In this document: positions 15,644 to 24,907 of the stretch, piece after piece
Numbering within the stretch: the stretch's first letter is position 1
How the letters are laid out: every line of letters starts with the position of its first letter
Assembly: GCA_964654825.1 (NCBI GenBank)
Contig: CAZZKG010000019.1
Location: forward strand, 1-54,383
Reading direction: 5' to 3'
Length of the DNA: 54,383 nt
From: CAZZKG01 sp964654825
Lineage (GTDB): Bacteria > Gemmatimonadota > CAZMKB01
The notes under the pieces: generated by a model
Database searches by the model: none
What the model was told of the DNA's origin: nothing
The model's input: only the letters and a program-made list of their open reading frames with translations
Program-made: the position numbers and the translations under genes

Positions 15644-18600
15644 ATCGACGCTCCTATGGTGATGCGTTTTTTCTCCTGCTTTTTGTCGTTATTGACGTCG
15701 TAGTTGAATCTGAACCCGGCCGTCATCCTCGTCATGTCGTAGGACAGGCTCGGGGCAATGGATGTCGTGACGTTGTCGGACTGGACGACCCGGCTGCCCC
15801 CTTCGGGGAGATTGACACGGGTGGTCCTGGACCTGTTGAACGTCACGTTGGTCCGCATGTTGCTCTTGATCTTGAGCTTCTTCTTGGAGAGGCCCGGGAT
15901 TGGAAGCCCAAAACCCTTCGACGACTTGAACGTGTAATCGACAGATACCTGCTGAGAGGAATTGTTTGTAACATTAGTCGATCTCAATCCCACGAAAGCC
16001 TGCGAACGAGCCTCCCCTTTCTCGACGCTCACCCGGGTGGAGAGGCCGCTGAACAGGTTCATGTTCAGTGATACGAGCGGCGAAAACTGGACACTCCTGC
16101 TCGATGACTCGAGGCCGTTGGTCTCCGTACCTGACTTGTCCTTTCTGACGATGTAGCCCGACCGTGCCGTGACGTTGCTGATGATGCCTCTCCACCCCTG
16201 CGGCAACTGAACAGATGACACGGTGATATTTACCTTCGGCCAGGTTATCTGCTGGGAGGATGTCGCCGAGTTTCTCGCGGTCCTGTCGGTGTTGCTCTCA
16301 CTGTAGCCGCCGTCAACGGAGACGCCCTGCGGCAGCCTGAGTCCCGTGTCGACACCGAGCGTCTTCGAAATCCTCTCCTCCCAGGGATCGATTGAGAGAT
16401 CACGGAGCCCGATCTGGTATTTGAACGACGGTTTGAATCCAACGAACTGGTAATCGGAATACTTCTCCCTGGACATGGTGAAATTCACCGGTTTGAGCAT
16501 ACCGACGACGAATCCCAGCCCCTTCGACATGAATCCCGGTGATGTGCCGGTGGTATCTTCAGGGGATGACACCTGCTGCCGTTTGAGGAGATGATTGGCC
16601 ACGCCGGGGAGGCCGAGGTTGACGGAGATGTTCCTCCGTGTGGTGTTATTGAATTTCCTCACGTCCAGAGTGTCCCCGAGACTCCTGGCGATTTCGGGAC
16701 TGTGATTCTCCCGGTAGTTGGTGTTGTAGCTCCAGCTCGGTGAAAGCCAGGAGAAGATCTCCGGCCGGTAGTTGAGATCGAGAACCTGTGTCCGCTGTAT
16801 TTCGGTCCCCTTGTTGAACGGCACACCGAGGAACGATCCTTTTTGATACTGCGTCCTGTCGGTCACCACCTGCAGGTTGTACCGCGAGGAGAACGACCTT
16901 ATAAATCTCTGGCTGACATCGACCGATCCGGTGTTCGTGTTCAGCCGGTAGGGAGTTAGAGTACCACGGGTGTTTTTTCTGTTACTCAGGTTGTTGAGCC
17001 TGCCTCCGATGGAGAACTGGTTGGGTACAAACCGGAAGCGGGTCGATGAAAGGCCTCGCACGAGAGATGTGTTCCTGAGCGATTCGGGAAGAGGCAGGCG
17101 AGAGAATATGCCGAATATCTTCTTCGGAAAGATGGGAAGACTGTACTCACCTTCCAGAGAATTGGCGTACGTGAGGCCCGTCGAGATGATTCGCTCCCAG
17201 TATTTTGATGTCGGATTGACAGAGTTCCGCTCCGCGAATGACGCATCGTAGTTTATCTTGTCGACCGTGGCCCTCACGAACATGTTCTGCGAGGGCCGCT
17301 TCTTCGAAAACTGGAGCGTGTATTTTTCGTTGAGACTCTCGACTCTTTCCCGATACTGCTCATCCCCCGGATCGAGGATAACATCCGACCCTGTCTCATA
17401 TCTCGGCAGCTCGAGGTTCTTCGTCCTCGAGTACGATACCGGGATCGAAAAACCCTGTGACCTCGGAGTGAAACTGTCTAAAAAGAGAGTGGCAGAGATG
17501 TTTGAAGCGTTCTTCGATTTGAATGTGTGCTGCGTGACGCGCTGGTTCAGCTGCCTGAACTGATCATCCCTCTGCTCGAGATCGACCTTCACTTTTGCTA
17601 CATTCGCCAGCTGCGTATCTACCGTGATACGTTTCGCGAATCCCTTCTCACGGTTTACATCGGTCAACCGCAATTCGTCAATCCATATCTCACCGGTGAT
17701 ATCCGTGGTCGCTCCGGTCGAATTGCCGACACCGAACAAAAGTTCTCTGACATTGGTCAGTGACGGCCGGCCCTTCACCCGGATACCATTGGCATGAACG
17801 ACATCGATACTGTCGGCCGGTGTGTCTTCGCCGAGGACCGCCATGATCTCCTGTTTGGCATCAGTGAGACGCTTGAATGGGATCCGGAACTCCTGCCAGC
17901 CATCCTGAAGTGGCGTCCTGAACTCATAGAAATTCAACGTGTCGGTACCCACCCGGAACAGGAATTCGGGACTGTCCTGATCCGCATGGACCCACATGCT
18001 GAGTTCCTGATAGGAGATGTAATTCTGGGGAGAGAGAAGCGGTTGATTGACCAGCCCCGCGTGCCCGGGACCGAGGTTGTCGTAAATCAGTGCGAGCGAC
18101 TGTTCCTTCACTTTCTGGAGAGCGGTCGGGATATTCTCGAGCCGCACCGCGGTTACTCCGGGAGGGGAGGTGTAATCGGTGTTCTCCCTCGTGTTCCTCA
18201 CGCCCACGGTGACTTCCTCGTCAAGATCGATCGGGTTCGACCCGATGTCATCGCTCCTGACACCCATCTCGAGCCACCGGTTACCGGAGATCTCGAGTGA
18301 TGCGATCATCACCGTGTCTATCTTCGAGAAGTTTGTGAAGGTGAGCCTGGCGTGTTTGATCCTGCGTAGATCAGGATTGTTGAATTGTTCGAAAATGGCG
18401 GGATCTGCGAGAGGAATCTCGAGGAGGCGCCACCCTGTCTGAGGATTCTCTGAAACCACATAGCTCTGGTCATCGGTGAGATCGAGTTTTACCCGGAAGA
18501 ACTTCTCTGTCTGATCGAGTGTGAAGTTGCCGTTTAAGTCTTCGGTGTCAAACTCGTCGTTGTCCTCTGTGCCGTTTACCCTGTCGAACCTGGTGCTGAC

Positions 18601-21429
18601 CGGCGTCGTCTCGTTGAAGAAGAAATCGTCGTTCCCGTCATCCCCCGGCGCACCTGTCCCGTCGATACCAGGTTCCCCATCCAGACCATTGTCTTCACCG
18701 GCATCGAGCCTGCCGTCCGGTATCAGAGGATCATCTTCCGAGTTGAGTACCCCATCGGGACTCACAGGAGTGCCTCCGACATCGTATCGCAGAGCGTCCT
18801 CGCTCACCGACCCTATGTCGACCCACAACTCACCATGATCCGCATGAATCCACATGCGGAGAAACTTTCTCTCGCTGAAATCGAGGCCGGAGGTCGAGAG
18901 TGGCTGAGTGATACTCCTGAAAGAAGACTGAACGGCAGACCCATCACGGGTATCGGGATCGAACTCAGTAGCGAGCACCGTCCTCGACAGGCCCTTTTCT
19001 TCGACAGGTACATCGGGGTTGAGATCGCTTTCGACCACCCAGTCCCTCGGAGGATTGAACCATTTTATACCACCACCCTGGTCCGATGTGAAACTCGTCC
19101 CTCCGATAACCGGCGGTATGCTTCCATAGGTCCACAACCGCCTCACCACGCTGTATGAATCGACGATCTCAGATCCCTCGAAGTCGTCGAGAAACACCTC
19201 CCCGAGCGTGTTCGGGTTCGGGATGTTCATGGCGATTTCACCACTCACATCAACCCTGCTGACGTCATCGGTCTCGATGAGAGGGATGGCGTTGGCGATA
19301 TCGGTCAAAACCTGAGGCTCGAACTTCACACGGCCATCCACTTCTCCTATGATGTTTCTCCGGGATTCATCGCCGAGTCGTGGTTTCTGCTCAATACTCC
19401 TGTCCGACTGCATGAACCATGTCGAGGCAAAGGAGGCATTTTCGCTGGGTGTGTAGTCGCCTCGGACACCAACCAGGGTGGTCTGGGTCTGGGCGAAAAG
19501 CGGCGCGTATTCGTAATCAATATTGATCTCACCACCACCAACGAGTACATCCGGGTTGAGGAACATGATCTGACCGATGTCATATATCACATCGTAATCC
19601 ACACCCCGGGTCAGGGGACGTCCCCCTACGGTGACCCTCTCCGAACCCTCGATCATGTTGAGCACACCGAGGTTGAAGGATGTCGTCCGGCTCTGGTACT
19701 TCAATTTGATTGTATATTTGGAATGGGTAAGTGTCGTCGACTGGGGATCATCATCATAGTACATCGTCAGGTTGGAGTCGGCAATGTCGTATTCGGGTGT
19801 ATAGAACGGCTGCAGCCGGGGGAAGAAGAGCAAACCCCGCTCGAAATCGATCTTCGAAGGATCGACAAATCCGTCTTCGTTGTCATCGAGTCCGAAAATG
19901 TGCAGGTAGGTCTTCGCTCCACCGCCGACATCCTCGTCGAAGGAAGGATTGTAATCATCTCCCTTGTAGATGACGACTTCCAGCGAACTCTCGATGATGT
20001 CGGTCGAGCCGAGGTAATATATGTTCCTGAGCTGGTAATCCCAGGTCTCCGATTCGGCAAAGACCTCGGGCTCTTTTATCATCCTGAGCTGTACTGACGT
20101 GGGTGTACCGAGTGCGGGCGTGCCGACCGTGTCTCCCCTGTTTGTCACGTATGACACCGCGACGACTTCGTTTGAAAGGATGGCCCGTGTAAAACTGACG
20201 ATGAGGTTGGACGGATCGACGATGTAATCGACATTCTCGGTCTGGAGGTCGAAAAAGCCGTTCTCGTGAGCACCATCCTGGACGAACTGCTTCGACTGAT
20301 TGTCATAGATGAGGGAAGAGCCGGGTATAGCGATCCGTTCACCCGTCAGGTTGTTGGATCCGTCCTGGTCATCGATCCAGACCCAGATCTTTCCGCGCTT
20401 CGGGTAGTCGAGACTGTCGTATTGTGCGAGGAACTCACCCAGCTTTCCGACAATCGAGTAGTGATAGTTTTCCTGGAACTGGGTGTCTCTCAGAAGTAGG
20501 CTGTCTTGAGTGGCATTTCCCTGGAACGATTTCTTCTCTGTCTGCCCCTTCTGCTTCGTCGCTACCATGGTAAAATGGATGTTCCCCAGCGCCCCTTCGG
20601 TTTTCACCCCGAAAAGGCCCTTGGAAGCCATACCACCCGACACGAACCGGGATCCCGGCAGCGAGAGATCGGTGTCCCCGAGCTCGATCCTCTGGAGAAT
20701 CTCATCCTCGGATCCTTCGTACATCACCTTAATCTTGTTTTTCTCCTGGAACTCCCTCTCACTGTCGTGATCGATGAAGACGTGGATCTTCTCCCCGATC
20801 GTCCCCTCTACTTTCACCCTGAGGATCTGCTCGAGATCGAGTTTGGGGAACTTGGAGACCCTGGTGATTTCCTGTGGCGGCTCGGGATCGAAATACGTCG
20901 TAGTACCGCCCAGGCTCACTTTGTTCGAACCTGAGACCTTGAGACCTCCACCTCTTCCGATCACCCGGGCGATCGGTTTGGGGAGATCCATGGGAAGATC
21001 GAGATCGGGGAGGAGACCCTCGTCCTCAGCCTCTCTCGCTTCTCTCCCGAGCGATTGTTTTACTGTTCTTCTCCACATCTCTTCAGTTTTTCTCTCGATC
21101 AGGTCGTTGAGGTACTCCCCGACCGTGAACACCCCGAGTTTGAGCGCACCGTACCGGGTCGTATCGGCAACCGTACGCTCCACGATGAGCATCGGCTCGA
21201 GCTCTACATCCTCTTCGACAAAAAGCAGGATCCCTTTCATCTCTAGTATTGGCTCCATAAAAACACGTCCGAGCCGGTTTGTCTTGTGAAGTTCCTCAAA
21301 CAGGTTATACGGCTGAGCACAGAGGGGGGAAGGTTTACACAGAAGGAGGAACCACAGAGAAATCTGTGTCAGGAGGAAAAAAACACGTAAAGCATGTCTC
21401 GGGGAAAGAAATCGCATGTACCTACACAC
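15622..21429 (-). CDS. sprA: SprA/Sov, type IX secretion outer-membrane translocon
   Basis: 1935-aa outer-membrane protein. The signal peptide ends ...PSPLCA|QPYN, leaving Gln at +1. Family signatures: 'EPILEMKGILLFVEEDVELE' early, 'KVEGTIGEKIHVFIDHDSER', 'GDTDLSLPGSRFVSGG', 'GVDYDVIYDIGQIMF', and a long beta-barrel ending in an aromatic residue (...WLEFIF), the usual barrel signal. It is somewhat shorter than the ~2300-2500 aa of Bacteroidota SprA. SprA is known to be the 36-strand pore through which T9SS cargo crosses the outer membrane. Start GTG 21429 with AAGGGG just upstream; an ATG at 21417 is possible. It is followed by the M28/cyclase gene and lies divergently to lptF-lptG. No other T9SS core gene is in the window. 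Confidence 0.95.
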   Translation of the reverse strand: MCRYMRFLSPRHALRVFFLLTQISLWFLLLCKPSPLCAQPYNLFEELHKTNRLGRVFMEPILEMKGILLFVEEDVELEPMLIVERTVADTTRYGALKLGVFTVGEYLNDLIERKTEEMWRRTVKQSLGREAREAEDEGLLPDLDLPMDLPKPIARVIGRGGGLKVSGSNKVSLGGTTTYFDPEPPQEITRVSKFPKLDLEQILRVKVEGTIGEKIHVFIDHDSEREFQEKNKIKVMYEGSEDEILQRIELGDTDLSLPGSRFVSGGMASKGLFGVKTEGALGNIHFTMVATKQKGQTEKKSFQGNATQDSLLLRDTQFQENYHYSIVGKLGEFLAQYDSLDYPKRGKIWVWIDDQDGSNNLTGERIAIPGSSLIYDNQSKQFVQDGAHENGFFDLQTENVDYIVDPSNLIVSFTRAILSNEVVAVSYVTNRGDTVGTPALGTPTSVQLRMIKEPEVFAESETWDYQLRNIYYLGSTDIIESSLEVVIYKGDDYNPSFDEDVGGGAKTYLHIFGLDDNEDGFVDPSKIDFERGLLFFPRLQPFYTPEYDIADSNLTMYYDDDPQSTTLTHSKYTIKLKYQSRTTSFNLGVLNMIEGSERVTVGGRPLTRGVDYDVIYDIGQIMFLNPDVLVGGGEINIDYEYAPLFAQTQTTLVGVRGDYTPSENASFASTWFMQSDRSIEQKPRLGDESRRNIIGEVDGRVKFEPQVLTDIANAIPLIETDDVSRVDVSGEIAMNIPNPNTLGEVFLDDFEGSEIVDSYSVVRRLWTYGSIPPVIGGTSFTSDQGGGIKWFNPPRDWVVESDLNPDVPVEEKGLSRTVLATEFDPDTRDGSAVQSSFRSITQPLSTSGLDFSERKFLRMWIHADHGELWVDIGSVSEDALRYDVGGTPVSPDGVLNSEDDPLIPDGRLDAGEDNGLDGEPGIDGTGAPGDDGNDDFFFNETTPVSTRFDRVNGTEDNDEFDTEDLNGNFTLDQTEKFFRVKLDLTDDQSYVVSENPQTGWRLLEIPLADPAIFEQFNNPDLRRIKHARLTFTNFSKIDTVMIASLEISGNRWLEMGVRSDDIGSNPIDLDEEVTVGVRNTRENTDYTSPPGVTAVRLENIPTALQKVKEQSLALIYDNLGPGHAGLVNQPLLSPQNYISYQELSMWVHADQDSPEFLFRVGTDTLNFYEFRTPLQDGWQEFRIPFKRLTDAKQEIMAVLGEDTPADSIDVVHANGIRVKGRPSLTNVRELLFGVGNSTGATTDITGEIWIDELRLTDVNREKGFAKRITVDTQLANVAKVKVDLEQRDDQFRQLNQRVTQHTFKSKNASNISATLFLDSFTPRSQGFSIPVSYSRTKNLELPRYETGSDVILDPGDEQYRERVESLNEKYTLQFSKKRPSQNMFVRATVDKINYDASFAERNSVNPTSKYWERIISTGLTYANSLEGEYSLPIFPKKIFGIFSRLPLPESLRNTSLVRGLSSTRFRFVPNQFSIGGRLNNLSNRKNTRGTLTPYRLNTNTGSVDVSQRFIRSFSSRYNLQVVTDRTQYQKGSFLGVPFNKGTEIQRTQVLDLNYRPEIFSWLSPSWSYNTNYRENHSPEIARSLGDTLDVRKFNNTTRRNISVNLGLPGVANHLLKRQQVSSPEDTTGTSPGFMSKGLGFVVGMLKPVNFTMSREKYSDYQFVGFKPSFKYQIGLRDLSIDPWEERISKTLGVDTGLRLPQGVSVDGGYSESNTDRTARNSATSSQQITWPKVNITVSSVQLPQGWRGIISNVTARSGYIVRKDKSGTETNGLESSSRSVQFSPLVSLNMNLFSGLSTRVSVEKGEARSQAFVGLRSTNVTNNSSQQVSVDYTFKSSKGFGLPIPGLSKKKLKIKSNMRTNVTFNRSRTTRVNLPEGGSRVVQSDNVTTSIAPSLSYDMTRMTAGFRFNYDVNNDKKQEKKRITIGASMWLEFIF

Positions 21430-21522
21430 TTACCCCTTCAGGGGAGAAGTATTTGACCTTGAGTTTTACCGCGATTGGGTTTATTATCCCCGTAACAATT
21501 TACGCTTTTCGTACCTCCCTTG

Positions 21523-21551
21523 TTGCGAACTCGTAAGACCATGGGTAATAT
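21523..21551 (+). promoter_or_regulatory. Sigma-70 promoter of lptF-lptG
   Basis: TTGCGA, a 17-nt spacer, then TAATAT. The predicted start near 21558 gives a leader of about 119 nt before lptF, in which I see no clear structure. Confidence 0.7.
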
Positions 21552-21676
21552 ATACGACCCGGCAGAATGTGTCAATTTGAGAAATCAGTTAGAGATGCTA
21601 ACAGAAAAACAATTCATGTCTCTTTCTTCCTGGTGGATACTACACTGGGACAGAAAGGTGGTTCCCGGGAACAGCC

Positions 21677-22987
21677 ATGAAGATCCTCAGTAAGTATATA
21701 CTAAAAGAGTACATAGGCCCTTTCAGCTTCGCTCTCATCTTTCTCACCTTCATCCTCATGATGAACCAGATCGTTCTCCTCTTCAATAAAATTGTGGGTA
21801 AAGGCATCGAGATATCGGTTATCGCTGACGTGTTTCTCCTGAGTATTCCTTTCATCGTAGCTTCCACTGTCCCCATGGCTCTGCTCGTCGCGACTATTTC
21901 GGTCTTCGGCCGACTCTCGAATGATAACGAGCTGATCGCGATGAGAGCGTGCGGGATCAATGTGTTCCAGATTGTCCGGGCCCCTCTCGCTGCATCCGTC
22001 GTCTTCGCCTGCATCATGTTCGGATTCAATGATTATGTACTTCCCAATACGAATCATCGGTTACGCAACCTGCTGCTCGACATCGCCCTCCAGAAACCAA
22101 CCATCGAGATACAGGAGGGCAGATTCGTCGATGAGTTCCCAGGGTACACCATTCTTGCAGAACGGGTGGACATGAAACAATCCAGGCTCTATGATGTCAC
22201 GATTTACGACAAAACCGATCCGGATGAACCGAGAACGATCATTGCGAAAGAGGGGGAGATGAGGTACTCTGCAAACGAGAAGAGGCTCATCATTACTCTC
22301 TACGAAGGAGAGATACACGCAGTCGACCCGGGGGAAGTGGGCACCTACCGAATGATGACATTTGAAAACCAGACTCTGTTCATTAAAAACACGGGAGGGA
22401 AATTCACGAGAAGGGAAGGTCCGAGCTACCGTGGCGACAGAGAGATGAGTACGACTATGCTCAGAGAGGAAATCGAATCCCACAGGGAAAACATGAGGGA
22501 GCGTGCGACTGAAATGAGAGAAGAGATGCTGACGGCGGTGTCGCGGTTTTTCGCAGATGACATACCGGAGAAACTTGATCCCGTGGCATTCAAACTCAAA
22601 CTTTCTACCATCACCGGGGATTACCGCGCAAAGGAGAGACGGATTGCCCAGCTGCTGGTCGAGGTTCACAAAAAATACGCCATTGCTGTCGCCTGTGTCG
22701 TTTTTGTACTCGTTGGGATCCCGCTGAGGATGCGGTTCAAACACGGGGGTGTCGGTATTGTTATCACGATGAGTATGATTATTATCATCTTCTACTACAT
22801 CTGCCTGACAGGCGGTGAAAACCTGGCAGACAGGATGATACTCTCTCCCTTCTGGGCGATGTGGGCTCCGAATGTGATCCTCTTTCTCCTCGGGCTTTTT
22901 TTACTCCTCTCCTCTGTCACAAACAGATCAAACATCTTCTCGGGTTTTTCGAGACGATTTCGATCGGCGAAGGATAGAGGACGATAA
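21677..22987 (+). CDS. lptF: LPS export permease LptF
   Basis: 436-aa YjgP/YjgQ-family permease: six membrane segments, three before and three after a large periplasmic beta-jellyroll domain (~120-330). Family features include the N-terminal 'ILSKYILKEYIGPFSFALI', 'FNDYVLPNTNHRLRNL' and the C-terminal block 'VACVVFVLVGIPLRMRFKHG'. An acidic insertion at ~260-330 (around the 'FADDIPEKLDP' stretch) lengthens it over E. coli LptF (366 aa). With LptB and LptG it should extract LPS from the inner membrane. It is 4 nt from lptG, in one operon. LptB is not in this window. Confidence 0.9.
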   Translation: MKILSKYILKEYIGPFSFALIFLTFILMMNQIVLLFNKIVGKGIEISVIADVFLLSIPFIVASTVPMALLVATISVFGRLSNDNELIAMRACGINVFQIVRAPLAASVVFACIMFGFNDYVLPNTNHRLRNLLLDIALQKPTIEIQEGRFVDEFPGYTILAERVDMKQSRLYDVTIYDKTDPDEPRTIIAKEGEMRYSANEKRLIITLYEGEIHAVDPGEVGTYRMMTFENQTLFIKNTGGKFTRREGPSYRGDREMSTTMLREEIESHRENMRERATEMREEMLTAVSRFFADDIPEKLDPVAFKLKLSTITGDYRAKERRIAQLLVEVHKKYAIAVACVVFVLVGIPLRMRFKHGGVGIVITMSMIIIIFYYICLTGGENLADRMILSPFWAMWAPNVILFLLGLFLLLSSVTNRSNIFSGFSRRFRSAKDRGR

Positions 22988-22991
22988 TACC

Positions 22992-24077
22992 ATGCTGCGC
23001 ATTCTCGATAAATACCTTTTTGGAGAGTTTACAAAGATACTGGTGTTTTCGATCCTTGCGTCGATCGCTGTCTCAGTTATCGTCGACCTCATCGAGAAGA
23101 TCGACACGTTTCTCGACCACAGTGCTGTTTTCATGGATGTCCTGCTCTATTACGCGTACAACATCCCATATGTGGCGATACTGACACTCCCGGCCGCAAC
23201 ACTCATTGCAACGATTTTCACGGTCGGGCAAACGGTAAAAAACAACGAACTGACTGCGATGAAAGCCAGCGGTATCTCCCTGTACAGGGTATTCACCCCG
23301 CTCTACATGGCAGGCGTTCTGGTAAGTATATCGGCCTTTCTGTTCGGAGAATTCATGGTCCCTGAAACAAACACCCTCCGCGATGAAATCTACAATCAGA
23401 AGATCATCAAGCGTATCAAGGAGGAAAAGGGAATAAAGAAATCCCTGATGTATAAAGGAGAGCACGGGATACTCTACTCGATGGACACATACGATATCGG
23501 GAGACGGGTTATGGAAGGTATTGCCATCCACAGGAAATCTCAAGCCGGAGAACTGCTGTACCGGCTTGACGCCGAGTCAGCCGTCTGGCAGGACAGCCTC
23601 TGGGTTTTCGAAAACGGCTACATGCGGTACTTTGGTGAAAAGCGTGGTTACATTTCACTGAAGTTCGATCAGATGGTATTGCCCAGGATGGTTGAGAGGC
23701 CCGAAGATTTTCAGGAGAGGCAACGAAAGCCTGATGAGATGGGATATACCGAGCTCGGCAGGTACATCGAGCGAATGGAACGAAGCGGAAGGGACACTCA
23801 TAAAGACCGCGTTCACAAAGCGTTCAAAGTGTCTTTTCCCTTTGCGAACCTCATTATCGTACTCTTCGGTGCCGCCCTGGCAAGCAGCACAAAATCGAGC
23901 GGCGGAGCGGTTGGACTTGGTCTCTCGCTGTTCATCTTCATTGTTTTCTGGGGGTTCATTCACATCTCAAAAGCCATGGGGGAGAGCGGCATGTTTGCCC
24001 CCATCGCTTCGGCTTGGTTCACGAACGCACTATTTCTGGGCTGCGGTCTTATCCTTCTCTTCAAGGCGAAAAAGTGA
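22992..24077 (+). CDS. lptG: LPS export permease LptG
   Basis: 361-aa partner of LptF with the same architecture: 'LRILDKYLFGEFTKILVFSI' start, 'ETNTLRDEIYNQKI' before the periplasmic domain, and the C-terminal 'FPFANLIIVLFGAALAS' and 'HISKAMGESGMFAPIASAWF'. Starts at ATG 22992, 4 nt after the lptF stop. Its last 48 nt overlap, tail to tail, the 3' end of the opposite-strand gene at 24030-24875, so the two transcripts are complementary at their ends. Confidence 0.9.
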   Translation: MLRILDKYLFGEFTKILVFSILASIAVSVIVDLIEKIDTFLDHSAVFMDVLLYYAYNIPYVAILTLPAATLIATIFTVGQTVKNNELTAMKASGISLYRVFTPLYMAGVLVSISAFLFGEFMVPETNTLRDEIYNQKIIKRIKEEKGIKKSLMYKGEHGILYSMDTYDIGRRVMEGIAIHRKSQAGELLYRLDAESAVWQDSLWVFENGYMRYFGEKRGYISLKFDQMVLPRMVERPEDFQERQRKPDEMGYTELGRYIERMERSGRDTHKDRVHKAFKVSFPFANLIIVLFGAALASSTKSSGGAVGLGLSLFIFIVFWGFIHISKAMGESGMFAPIASAWFTNALFLGCGLILLFKAKK

Positions 24078-24875
24078 CCGCTCGACCCCGGTGAAGAGTT
24101 CGACGAGACCCTCGGACAGAGTATAAAACTCTTCACAGCTTGTCCCGAACCGTTTTGTAGACCGGATCATCTCGTTTGTAATTTCACGTGCGGTCTTCGT
24201 ATCGCAACCGCCGTTGTGTCCATACTTACCACTCTGGTCCCTCAACACTTCCCGGCCGGGAGGTATACCGAGAACCGACTCGAGCTCACGGTAATCCCGG
24301 GTAACTTTTCTGCCGTAATTCATGAGTTTCCGCTTTACCGGCGGCTCGAATGCAGCCAGTTTCGCGGAAGCCTCGAAAGAAACCACGACCATGTCACCTT
24401 TCCAGTCACCGTCCCCTCCCGCTTTTTTCCCGAGCACACCGTGAGAACCGAACCTGTCGATGAGGAGTTCGGAGAGTGCCAGGAATTCCACCTGTGGAAG
24501 TTCGGTGAGGAGCTGAAATGACATGGTAACCATTGCATCGACGCACAGAATACACATCGCATCTCCGTAACAGGAGTGGAGCTTTTCGAACCGGGGGTCC
24601 TTGCGCTTCTCCTCCTTAGAAGTCAGGAGATCGATGATATACGAAGAGGCTTCGAGCAGATGAACACTGTACGCAACAGGTATAATGGAAGACTGTGGTA
24701 TACCTGAGGGTTCGAGGATCCACTTCACGAGGAGTGGGAACAGCGGATTCGCCACTTTTCGTGATGAAAAGTCGATAGATTCTCTGATCTCCGCCGGAAA
24801 GGTATCTTTCCGGGGCAGACATTCATTGTGAAGCCCCTCGAGCCACTCTTTTTCAAGGCTCAGTGTACTTCTCAT
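24030..24875 (-). CDS. Degenerate prenyl-synthase-fold protein, function unknown
   Basis: 281-aa all-helical protein. The pattern follows trans-prenyl diphosphate synthases: 'NPLFPLLVKWIL' near the usual G-K-R-x-R-P-x-L block, 'AYSVHLLEASSYIID', then 'HSCYGDAMCILCVDAMVTMS' matching the helix after the first Asp-rich motif, and a late 'NYGRKVTRDYRELESVLG' where the second Asp-rich motif belongs. Both DDxxD motifs are missing: the first reads IIDLLTSKEEKRK, the second RDYRELESV. It is therefore unlikely to be a normal prenyl transferase. Such degenerate copies can be regulatory subunits of heteromeric synthases, but no partner is nearby. ATG 24875 follows AGGG and lies 32 nt after alaS, so it is co-transcribed. 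Confidence 0.6.
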   Translation of the reverse strand: MRSTLSLEKEWLEGLHNECLPRKDTFPAEIRESIDFSSRKVANPLFPLLVKWILEPSGIPQSSIIPVAYSVHLLEASSYIIDLLTSKEEKRKDPRFEKLHSCYGDAMCILCVDAMVTMSFQLLTELPQVEFLALSELLIDRFGSHGVLGKKAGGDGDWKGDMVVVSFEASAKLAAFEPPVKRKLMNYGRKVTRDYRELESVLGIPPGREVLRDQSGKYGHNGGCDTKTAREITNEMIRSTKRFGTSCEEFYTLSEGLVELFTGVERSLFRLEEKDKTAAQK

Positions 24876-24907
24876 GTTTCACCCTACCGGTTGGGTGTTG
24901 ATGTTCG

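Noticed and set aside
15622..21429. Many medium-length readings on the opposite strand of sprA and elsewhere
   Set aside because: They are antisense shadows of high-GC third-position codons. They have no ribosome sites and no recognisable domains.
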